This document shows positions 6,499 to 11,567 of a stretch of 11,795 nt of DNA, piece by piece. Position numbers and translations under genes: made by a program. The notes below the pieces were generated by a model. It saw only the letters and a program-made list of their open reading frames with translations, ran no database searches and had not been told where the DNA came from. The DNA lies in contig DAOUHB010000062.1 in NCBI GenBank assembly GCA_034428935.1, positions 1 to 11,795 on the forward strand. The letters run 5' to 3'. The DNA is from JAAYZQ01 sp034428935 (GTDB lineage Bacteria > Chloroflexota > Anaerolineae > JAAYZQ01). The first letter of the stretch is position 1. Each line of letters opens with the position of its first letter.

Positions 6499-7974
6499 AT
6501 GAAGGCGAACTACCAGGCAAACGTCACCCCCCAGTTTCGCGTGCTGTCGGACGAGCAGATCGAAGAGATCGTCTCCGCCGCCATGGACGTGCTGGAGCGG
6601 GTTGGCACCCGGGCCTACGGCGACGAGACGCTGGAGCGGCTTCGCGGCGCGGGCTGTCTCCTCGGCGAGGAGCGCCCGGGCGAGGCGCGGGTGCGCATCC
6701 CGGCGTGGGTGGTGGAGAACGCCCTGCGCACCGCGGCGAGCCGCATCGTCGTCGCCGGCCGCGACCGGAGCCGGCGCATCATCCTGGAAAAGAACCGCTT
6801 CTATTTCGGCACCGGCTCCGACTGCCCGTCCCTGGTCGACCCCCACAGCGGCGAGGTGCGCAAATACACCTTTGACGACGTGTACGACGCGGCGCGCATC
6901 GCCGATGCGCTGCCCAACATCGATTTTCACATGTCCCTGGGGCTGACCTCGGGCGTGCTGGCCCCGACCTACGACCGGCCCCAGTTCCTGGCCATGGTCA
7001 AGGGCACGGCCAAGCCCCTGGTGGTGACCGCCGTGGACCGGGAGGGCCTGGCCGACCAGTACCGCATGGCCTGCGAGGTGCTGGGCGGCGCGGACGAGTT
7101 TGCCCGGGCCCCCCTGTTCGTGGTCTATATCGAGCCCAGCTCGCCCCTCAGCCACTCGGTGGAGGCAACGTCCAAGGTCCTGTACGCCGCGGCCAATGGC
7201 ATCCCGGCGATCTATACCCCGTGCATCATGGCCGGCGGCACGGGTCCCGCGACCCTGGCCGGGACGATGGTCCAGGCCCTGGCCGAGTACCTGGTGGGCC
7301 TGGTGCTGGCGCAGTGCACGCGGCCGGGGGCCGGGGTGATCATGGGCGGCGTGAACTCGATCATGGACATGGCGACCTCCATCCTGTCCTACGGCGCCCC
7401 CGAGCTGTCCCTCATCAGCGCCGCCATGACCGACGTGGCCAAATGGCTGGGCGTGCCCATGTTCTCCACTGCCGGCTGTTCCGACGCCAAGGTGCTGGAT
7501 CAGCAGGCGGCCATCGAGGCGACCATGTCCATCGTCATCGCCGCCCTGTCGGGGGCCAACTTCATCCACGACGTGGGCTACCTGGAGTCGGGGCTCCTGG
7601 GCTCCTTTGACATGCTGGTCATGAGCGACGAGGTCATTGGCATGGCCAGGCGAATCCTGTCGGGCGTGAGCGTTACGCCCGAGACGCTGGCGGTGGAGGT
7701 CGTCGAGCGGGTGGGCCCCGGCGGGCACTATATGGCCCAGCCCCACACGCGCCAGCACTTTCGGGCCGAGACCTGGTTTCCGAAGCTGGTCGACCGCCAG
7801 ATGCGAGGCGCGTGGCAGGCGGCCGGCAGCCACACCCTGGGCGACCGGGTGCGGGCCCGGGTCCTCGACATCCTGGAGCACCACCAGCCGCCGCCCCTGC
7901 CCGGGGGCGTCGAGGAAAGCCTGCGGGCCATCGTCGCCGGGGCCGAGGCGCGCCACGCCGAGGCCGGGCGATGA
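6499..7974 (+). CDS. MttB-superfamily (non-pyrrolysine) corrinoid-dependent methyltransferase
   Basis: The 491-aa protein belongs to the trimethylamine methyltransferase (MttB) superfamily, TIM-barrel enzymes that pass a methyl group from a quaternary or tertiary amine to a cognate corrinoid protein. Recognisable blocks include FYFGTGSDCPSLVDP, AGGTGPATLAGTMVQ, the STAGCSDAKVLDQQ stretch near residues 323-336, GANFIHDVGYLESG, and a C-terminal HYMAQPHTRQHFR. The frame is open with no internal TAG, so it lacks pyrrolysine. It therefore resembles MtgB-type glycine betaine, proline betaine or carnitine demethylases rather than true trimethylamine MttB. The substrate is not predictable. AAGAGGAGG at 6485-6493 precedes ATG 6499. 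It follows the homocysteine enzyme by 68 nt and overlaps the MazG-like gene. Confidence 0.92.
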   Translation: MKANYQANVTPQFRVLSDEQIEEIVSAAMDVLERVGTRAYGDETLERLRGAGCLLGEERPGEARVRIPAWVVENALRTAASRIVVAGRDRSRRIILEKNRFYFGTGSDCPSLVDPHSGEVRKYTFDDVYDAARIADALPNIDFHMSLGLTSGVLAPTYDRPQFLAMVKGTAKPLVVTAVDREGLADQYRMACEVLGGADEFARAPLFVVYIEPSSPLSHSVEATSKVLYAAANGIPAIYTPCIMAGGTGPATLAGTMVQALAEYLVGLVLAQCTRPGAGVIMGGVNSIMDMATSILSYGAPELSLISAAMTDVAKWLGVPMFSTAGCSDAKVLDQQAAIEATMSIVIAALSGANFIHDVGYLESGLLGSFDMLVMSDEVIGMARRILSGVSVTPETLAVEVVERVGPGGHYMAQPHTRQHFRAETWFPKLVDRQMRGAWQAAGSHTLGDRVRARVLDILEHHQPPPLPGGVEESLRAIVAGAEARHAEAGR

Positions 7975-8285
7975 GCATCCAGGAGCTTGTTCGCCTGCAC
8001 CGCAGGAAATGGACGGAGGCCGGGCAGTGGCAGGACCCCAACCTCACCGACTGCCTGGACTTTATGGCCACGGAGGTGGCCGAGGCCATCGACAAGCGGC
8101 TGCGCCGGTCGCCGGCCTACGTGCGCAACAACTCCGAGCCGGAGCCCGGCGACCTCGAGATGGGTGTCGAGATCTTTGACGCCATCATGATGGGCTGCAT
8201 CGCCCTCGATCTGCTGGGCCTCGACCTGGAGGAGGTGGCGGCCCACAAGCTGCACGAGATGGACGTGAAAAAGGGCGCCGCCTGA
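7971..8285 (+). CDS. MazG-like nucleotide pyrophosphohydrolase-fold protein
   Basis: A 104-aa, probably all-alpha protein that fits the MazG/dUTPase-like NTP pyrophosphatase superfamily. The metal-binding pairs E35-x-x-E38 (ATEVAEAID) and E67-x-x-D70 (VEIFDAIMM) are present with helical spacing between them. Such enzymes hydrolyse nucleoside triphosphates to the monophosphate and PPi as house-cleaning or signalling factors. The ATG at 7971 overlaps the methyltransferase TGA (ATGA), so expression is coupled to it. The frame extends upstream without a stop, but the overlap start gives the family-like N-terminus MSIQELVRLHRRKW. Why it sits in a methyl-transfer operon is unknown. Assignment is by motif only. 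Confidence 0.7.
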   Translation: MSIQELVRLHRRKWTEAGQWQDPNLTDCLDFMATEVAEAIDKRLRRSPAYVRNNSEPEPGDLEMGVEIFDAIMMGCIALDLLGLDLEEVAAHKLHEMDVKKGAA

Positions 8286-8317
8286 CGCCCCCGGCAGCGG
8301 CGCGGGCGGGGCGGCGC
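8275..8317 (+). terminator. possible GC-rich terminator hairpin after the MazG-like gene
   Basis: GCGCCGCC (8275-8282) can pair with GGCGGCGC (8310-8317), with further G/C pairing inside the 27-nt loop. It sits between the end of the operon and the next promoter. There is no T tract and the loop is long, so the call is weak. Confidence 0.3.
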
Positions 8318-8323
8318 GCTTCG

Positions 8324-8352
8324 TTGACACCGCCGCCCGCCCGTGCTATAAT
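8324..8352 (+). promoter_or_regulatory. perfect-consensus sigma70-type promoter
   Basis: TTGACA (8324-8329) and TATAAT (8347-8352) match both consensus hexamers exactly with a 17-nt spacer, which is striking in GC-rich DNA. Transcription should start near 8359, about 145 nt before the ATG at 8504. Confidence 0.85.
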
Positions 8353-8433
8353 TCCCTGGCCCAAAGCCCGCATCATCGCCGGCCAGAAAGCCAGATCGTG
8401 GCCTGCAGCGGCCGCGCCCGGCAGCGTTGCCCC

Positions 8434-8449
8434 GAACCCGCCCGGGTTC
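8434..8449. promoter_or_regulatory. inverted repeat in the DUF2231-Rieske leader
   Basis: GAACCC (8434-8439) and GGGTTC (8444-8449) form a perfect 6-bp dyad with a 4-nt centre. It lies about 75 nt downstream of the predicted transcription start, within the long leader. It could be a roadblock operator or an RNA hairpin; the sequence does not decide which. Confidence 0.35.
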
Positions 8450-8503
8450 TGACCCGCTTCCAGAGATAACCTGTTCCAGATCCTCAAGAAGGGAGACGCG
8501 ACC

Positions 8504-9382
8504 ATGGCTACCGAAGGACTGACCGACGTCATCGCGCGCCAGACGTGGCTCGACGCGCCCGGCAAGGCGCTCCAAGACGCCGCGAAAAAGTTCTATGACT
8601 CCACGGGCCAGGTGGGGCTCAAGCTCATGAACTTCTTGCACGGCACCTGGCTCGGCCACCCCCTCCATCCGACCCTCACCGACGTTCCCGTGGGCGCCTG
8701 GACGGCGGCCCTGCTCATCGACACGATAGACGTGGCGGGCAGCAGCCGGAAGGGGCTTGAAACGGCGGCCGACGCGGCCATTGCCCTGGGCGTGGTGGGG
8801 GCGGCGGGCGCCGCGGCGGCCGGCCTCACCGACTGGCACCGGCTGCGGGGCGAGCGCACGCGGCGCCTGGGCACCATGCACCTCCTGTTCAACACCAGCG
8901 CCCTCGTGCTGCACGGCGCTTCGCTGGCCCTGCGCGGAAGTGGACAGCGGGGCGCGGGCAGGGCGGCCAGCTTGTTGGGCTACGCCGCGATGGGCGCTGG
9001 CGCCTTTCTGGGCGGCCACCTGGCCTACAGCGAGCAGGTGGGGCCCGACCACAACGCCCGCCTGGAGCCGCCCGAGGATTGGGTGCGCCTGCTGCCCGAG
9101 GCCCAGTTGCCCGTGGGCGAGCTGCGCCGTGCCGAGGCCAACGGCGTGCCCGTGTTGCTTTATCGCCACGGGAACGAGATCCACGCCATGGTCGAGACCT
9201 GCGGTCACATGGGCGGCCCCTTGTCCGAGGGGCACGTCGAGGACGGCACGGTGGCCTGCCCGTGGCACGGCTCGCGCTATGCCCTGGACAGCGGCGCGGT
9301 GCGCGAAGGCCCGTCCACCTACGCCCAGCCTGTCTTTGAGGTGCGCGTGCGCGACGGGCAGATCGAGGTCAGGGCCGGCTAG
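8504..9382 (+). CDS. DUF2231 membrane domain fused to a Rieske [2Fe-2S] domain
   Basis: The 292-aa protein combines two modules. Residues about 45-180 form a DUF2231 membrane domain with the signature LGHPLHPTLTDVPVGAW (50-66) and roughly four hydrophobic segments (62-76, 88-108, 123-144, 155-174). Residues 191-292 form a Rieske domain whose ligands C233-x-H235 and C252-x-x-H255 (CGHMGGPL, CPWHGSRY) bind a 2Fe-2S cluster. The Rieske part resembles bacterial ferredoxin-type Rieske proteins, so it is probably a membrane-anchored electron carrier. The redox partner is unknown and none is nearby. ATG 8504 follows GAAGGGAGA with about 8-nt spacing. It is probably monocistronic between its own consensus promoter and a strong hairpin. 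Confidence 0.9.
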   Translation: MATEGLTDVIARQTWLDAPGKALQDAAKKFYDSTGQVGLKLMNFLHGTWLGHPLHPTLTDVPVGAWTAALLIDTIDVAGSSRKGLETAADAAIALGVVGAAGAAAAGLTDWHRLRGERTRRLGTMHLLFNTSALVLHGASLALRGSGQRGAGRAASLLGYAAMGAGAFLGGHLAYSEQVGPDHNARLEPPEDWVRLLPEAQLPVGELRRAEANGVPVLLYRHGNEIHAMVETCGHMGGPLSEGHVEDGTVACPWHGSRYALDSGAVREGPSTYAQPVFEVRVRDGQIEVRAG

Positions 9383-9434
9383 ACTCCCTGGAGTGCGGGA
9401 CAGGCACATCCCATGGAAGTCTCCTTTTCCGTCG

Positions 9435-9471
9435 GCCGCGTGGCTCCGAGATCGGGCCGGAGCCACGCGGC
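9435..9471. terminator. shared hairpin terminator between convergent genes
   Basis: A perfect 13-bp stem pairs GCCGCGTGGCTCC (9435-9447) with GGAGCCACGCGGC (9459-9471) around an 11-nt loop. It lies in the 110-nt gap between the Rieske gene (+) and the metallopeptidase gene (-), so it can serve both directions. No T tract is present on either side. Confidence 0.7.
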
Positions 9472-9492
9472 GGTTAACTGCAGTTGAGGAGC

Positions 9493-9858
9493 TCACACCC
9501 CCGCCTCGCGCAGCTCGTCCTCGTCCATGCCAAAGTGGTGCCCGATCTCGTGCAGCACGGTCTGCCGCACGCACTCGCGTATCCGGTCGGGCGTGCGACA
9601 CCAGCGCTCGATGGGCCGCTGAAAGATTATGATCTTGTCCGGGACAATCTCGCCGTAGGTAAAGCCCCGGTTGGTCTTGGGCACGCCCACGTACAGGCCG
9701 AAGAGCGTTTGGCCCCGGCGCAGGCCCGCCTGCTGTCGGTGCTCGGGCGTCGGCCGCTCGGCGACCACGACGGCCACGTTGTCCAGCCAGCCCTGGATCT
9801 CCTCGGGCAGGCTGTCCAGGGCCTCCACGACGAGCTGCTCAAAGACGTCTTGATCCAT
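9493..9858 (-). CDS. zincin-like metallopeptidase family protein (PF06262/DUF1025 type)
   Basis: This 121-aa protein is a minimal zincin. The zinc motif H103-E104-I-G-H107 continues HFGMDEDEL, with acidic residues after the motif where a third metal ligand is expected. The N-terminal FEQLVVEALDSLPEEI and the central GRTL/TLFGLYVG...IIIFQRPIE arrangement also match the family. It has no signal peptide or membrane segment. Family members are widespread, small and poorly characterised; peptidase activity is not established here. The start at 9858 gives the expected full-length N-terminus. No ribosome-binding site precedes it, and the -10 box lies only 6 nt upstream, so the mRNA is probably leaderless. 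Confidence 0.87.
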   Translation of the reverse strand: MDQDVFEQLVVEALDSLPEEIQGWLDNVAVVVAERPTPEHRQQAGLRRGQTLFGLYVGVPKTNRGFTYGEIVPDKIIIFQRPIERWCRTPDRIRECVRQTVLHEIGHHFGMDEDELREAGV

Positions 9859-9864
9859 GGCCCT

Positions 9865-9873
9865 ATTATACCA
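9865..9873 (-). promoter_or_regulatory. extended -10 promoter of the metallopeptidase gene
   Basis: On the - strand TGG-TATAAT (9873 to 9865) is a perfect -10 with an upstream TGn extension. No convincing -35 is seen. The last base of the -10 is 6 nt from the A of the ATG, so transcription should start at or within a base or two of the start codon. Confidence 0.65.
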
Positions 9874-9951
9874 TAGATGGCAGCCACGGCATCATGGTTG
9901 GACGTCCAGGGAAACGACTCGGCGCTGCCCGGCCGGCGGCGACGGCGACAG

Positions 9952-10167
9952 CTACTCGGGCGATCTCGCGTTGCGTGGGCTGGCGGCTGATAGCGGGATG
10001 GTTTTTGCCGGGGAGGGACCGGCCTGCTGGCTCAGGTACTGCACGGCCGGCTTGTGGAAATCGACCCAACCCAGGGCCTGGGCCACGAACTCGGGCCCGG
10101 CCTGCCGCCGGGCCTTGGGTCGTCTCTGCTGCTGATTGCTTGTCCTCGTTGCCGTCTTGCAGAACAT
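9952..10167 (-). CDS. hypothetical small basic protein
   Basis: I do not recognise this 71-aa frame. It begins MFCKTATRTSNQQQ, continues with a basic stretch (RRPKARRQAG) and then a more structured-looking segment with FVAQALGWVDFHKPAVQYL near residues 27-45. Roughly three quarters of its codons end in G or C, as in the real genes here. There is no membrane segment. GTG 10170 or ATG 10167 could start it; an AGGAG lies upstream but at poor spacing. It follows the hairpin that closes the twin TGA-containing genes, so it is probably not on their transcript. It could also be non-coding. Confidence 0.35.
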   Translation of the reverse strand: MFCKTATRTSNQQQRRPKARRQAGPEFVAQALGWVDFHKPAVQYLSQQAGPSPAKTIPLSAASPRNARSPE

Positions 10168-10197
10168 CACGTTGCAACCATTCTCCTGGCTCCTCCG

Positions 10198-10235
10198 GCC
10201 GGCCGGGTGTTTTCGCCCCAACACACCCGGCCGGC
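10198..10235. terminator. strong hairpin terminator after the twin small membrane-protein genes
   Basis: GCCGGCCGGGTGT (10198-10210) pairs perfectly over 13 bp with ACACCCGGCCGGC (10223-10235) around a 12-nt loop. On the - strand it starts 38 nt after the TGA that ends the second gene at 10274, the expected terminator position. No T tract follows on either strand. Confidence 0.6.
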
Positions 10236-10273
10236 ACTAGCCCATTGGAGGAGACCGGCTTGAGCCCGGGATC

Positions 10274-10540
10274 TCAGCCGCGTGGAGCGGGCGCGGCCTT
10301 GCCCGGATCTTGCTTTTCGGCCCTGGCGGGCGTTTCGCCTGGCTGCAGGCCGATCCCGGCCCGGCCCAGGCAGAACATCCCCAATCCGCCGCTGACGGTG
10401 TGGAACGCGAGACCGCCCCAGAGCTCGCTCAACCTGGTAAACCCTTCTGTGTGGGAGAAGACCCCTCCCATGATGGCCACAATTCATATGACGCTGATTG
10501 CCAGCAACAAAATGCCCGCGATCTTCCAGACAGTCTTCAT
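10274..10540 (-). CDS. small membrane protein with in-frame TGA at codon 19, candidate selenoprotein
   Basis: Reading from ATG 10540 gives MKTVWKIAGILLLAISVI, a TGA at 10486-10484, then IVAIMGGVF and a further 60 residues to a TGA at 10276-10274: 88 aa if the first TGA is decoded. ATG 10540 has GGAGGT 5 nt upstream. The TGA falls inside the first hydrophobic segment, which is completed only by readthrough. A second membrane segment (SELWGGLAFHTVSGGLGMFCLG) and a charged Pro/Ala-rich tail follow. The post-TGA part has coding-like G/C third positions. A 6-bp stem-loop begins 13 nt after the TGA. The neighbour at 10574 has the same arrangement. No family is recognised. Alternatives are an 18-aa peptide plus a GTG-initiated protein from 10480, or a pseudogene. 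Confidence 0.55.
10452..10470 (-). promoter_or_regulatory. SECIS-like stem-loop downstream of the codon-19 TGA
   Basis: UGGGAG (10470-10465) pairs perfectly with CUCCCA (10457-10452), closing the 7-nt loop GGGUCUU. It starts 13 nt after the TGA. The loop contains GGUCU, also present in the AGGUCU loop of the E. coli fdhF SECIS, and lies at a similar distance from the UGA. No bulged U like that of fdhF is evident. Confidence 0.45.
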
Positions 10541-10573
10541 CATCTACCTCCGCATATCATCCAATGCTGGCCC

Positions 10574-10759
10574 TTACGCGCCAATGGCCTTGAAGACGAA
10601 AAAGAGAACCAGAACGGCCGTGACTCCGTGAAACAGGTACGCCGGAATCATCGACAGGCTCATGGCCGGCATCTGGCGGCGGGACACGCCCACCAAGATG
10701 GACACAATTCAGGCTGCCGAAATGAACCAGGTCACAACAGCCGCGATCCACCACCCCAT
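10574..10759 (-). CDS. small membrane protein with in-frame TGA at codon 17, candidate selenoprotein
   Basis: From ATG 10759 the frame reads MGWWIAAVVTWFISAA, TGA (10711-10709), IVSILVGVSRRQMPAM, and ends with a membrane segment (GVTAVLVLFFVFKAIGA) before TAA at 10576-10574: 61 aa with the TGA decoded. GAGGAGGTG lies 6 nt upstream of the ATG, an almost ideal ribosome-binding site. The product would be a two-helix hairpin with a short basic loop (SRRQ). Its TGA context, IS-x-x-U-IV-x-I-x-x-GV, matches the gene 33 nt downstream, so the pair looks like a tandem duplication of the N-terminal part and is probably co-transcribed. No family is recognised. Stop-restart at GTG 10705 or a pseudogene are alternatives. 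Confidence 0.55.
10674..10695 (-). promoter_or_regulatory. SECIS-like stem-loop downstream of the codon-17 TGA
   Basis: UGGUGG (10695-10690) pairs with CCGCCA (10679-10674), including one U-G pair. Above a bulged G, C10688-G10680 and G10687-C10681 close the loop UGUCC. The stem starts 13 nt after the TGA, the same offset as in the neighbouring gene, and the loop carries a GU. Its upper part is less regular than that of the partner. Confidence 0.38.
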
Positions 10760-10789
10760 CGTTGCACCTCCTCGGTTTGTCCTGCCCAC

Positions 10790-10798
10790 AGGATACCA
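10790..10798 (-). promoter_or_regulatory. possible extended -10 promoter for the twin TGA-containing genes
   Basis: On the - strand TGG-TATCCT runs from 10798 to 10790. It is a moderate -10 with a TGn extension and no clear -35. A start near 10783 would leave a leader of about 24 nt containing the GAGGAGGTG ribosome-binding site. Confidence 0.4.
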
Positions 10799-10799
10799 C

Positions 10800-11020
10800 G
10801 CGGGCGGCTCGCAGTCATCGACCAAAAGGTGGATTCGCAACTCGACAAAAAGGACCGGCCGCCCGGAAGCCCCGTACCGCGGAGGCAGTAGCGCCCGGCT
10901 ACCACATTTGTGGGTATCGCGGGCCGGCAAGCCCCACACACCGGAGCAATCCCACCAAATTCCAACTGAATCCGTCGCCAAGCCCCACGCAACCCGCCGC
11001 TATGTTTTCGTTCTTGCGGG
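10800..11020. other. intergenic region between divergent genes
   Basis: About 220 bp separate the proposed - strand promoter at 10790 from the + strand -10 at 11021. No convincing coding frame is seen on either strand. A short dyad, CCACA-TT-TGTGG at about 10909-10920, is the only symmetrical element noticed and could be an operator; it is too short to rely on. Confidence 0.4.
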
Positions 11021-11026
11021 TATAAT
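11021..11026 (+). promoter_or_regulatory. -10 box of the GlsB/YeaQ-type gene
   Basis: A perfect TATAAT in the context TGCGGGTATAATA, the same 13-mer as at the corrinoid operon promoter. No TTGACA-like -35 is present at 16-18 nt, so an activator or an alternative sigma factor may contribute. The predicted leader is about 57 nt. Confidence 0.5.
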
Positions 11027-11089
11027 AAGACAAGTGCGATGCGGCAGTACCTGGATATGCGGTCACGATTTACCAGAAGGAGGAAACAG

Positions 11090-11359
11090 ATGGGAATAAT
11101 CACCTGGATCGTGGTTGGTGGCCTGGCAGGGTGGATCGCCAGCTTGATCATGAAAACGAACGAGCGCATGGGCTGCGTTCTGAACATCATCGTCGGCATT
11201 ATCGGCGCCTTTATCGGCGGGCTCGTGGTGCAGCTCATTACCGGTACTGGCTTTGACTTCGGGTTCAACCTGACCAGCCTGATCGTGGCCGTCATCGGTG
11301 CCATAATCCTGCTCTTCCTGGTCGGCCTGATCCGTGGCCGGGGAGCGCGGCCCGTCTAG
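11090..11359 (+). CDS. GlsB/YeaQ/YmgE-family small membrane stress protein
   Basis: The 89-aa protein has three hydrophobic segments (residues about 2-20, 31-52, 62-81) and the family motifs GGLAGWIASLI (10-20), a polar MKTNERMG turn, then LNIIVGIIGAFIGGLVV (31-47). Members used to be called transglycosylase-associated proteins. They are small inner-membrane proteins linked to envelope or general stress, with unknown biochemistry. AAGGAGG at 11077-11083 lies 6 nt before ATG 11090, which fixes the start against longer upstream frames. It appears monocistronic with its own -10 box at 11021. Size and topology are normal for the family. Confidence 0.9.
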   Translation: MGIITWIVVGGLAGWIASLIMKTNERMGCVLNIIVGIIGAFIGGLVVQLITGTGFDFGFNLTSLIVAVIGAIILLFLVGLIRGRGARPV

Positions 11360-11379
11360 TAGCCTGTGGTAGAGCCCGT

Positions 11380-11468
11380 TCGGAGAGGCGTTCGTAGTGC
11401 GCGCTTCAGCGCGGTTCTTGGGCGATGAATCGCCCACTACGAACGTACAGGCGCAGGCGCCTCTCCGA
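11380..11468. repeat. nested palindromic repeat (MITE/REP-like, cruciform-capable)
   Basis: The outer arms TCGGAGAGGCG (11380-11390) and CGCCTCTCCGA (11458-11468) pair over 11 bp. Inside, CGTTCGTAGTG (11389-11399) pairs with CACTACGAACG (11435-11445). Within that are two small hairpins, CGCGC-TTCA-GCGCG (11400-11413) and GGGCGA-TGAA-TCGCCC (11420-11435). The multi-arm symmetry and intergenic position are typical of non-autonomous palindromic repeats. Only one copy is in the window. Confidence 0.75.
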
Positions 11469-11508
11469 CAACCTGCCGGCCTGTGGGAGGGGCCGCCGAG
11501 AAGAGACG

Positions 11509-11547
11509 CGGGCCCCGTCCTCTGCCAGCATGCAGAGGCGGGGCCCG
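11509..11547. terminator. strong hairpin terminator of the PotD-like gene
   Basis: CGGGCCCCG (11509-11517) and CCTCTGC (11519-11525) pair with GCAGAGG (11532-11538) and CGGGGCCCG (11539-11547), giving 16 bp with one bulged T (11518) and a 6-nt loop. It begins 20 nt beyond the stop of the - strand gene. No T tract is obvious. Confidence 0.7.
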
Positions 11548-11567
11548 GCGCCTGTCAGGGGACCGGC

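Noticed and set aside
6499..7974. Possible pyrrolysine-containing MttB
   Set aside because: The frame has no in-frame TAG over 491 codons, so it belongs to the non-pyrrolysine branch.
9894..10631. Long + strand open frame of 245 codons
   Set aside because: Its composition is Arg/Pro/Gly/Ser-rich with no recognisable domain, and it is antisense to better-supported - strand frames with strong ribosome-binding sites.
10709..10981. Longer start for the codon-17 TGA gene, reading from upstream codons
   Set aside because: The upstream part is Cys/Trp/Arg-rich and lacks coding character, whereas ATG 10759 has an almost ideal ribosome-binding site.
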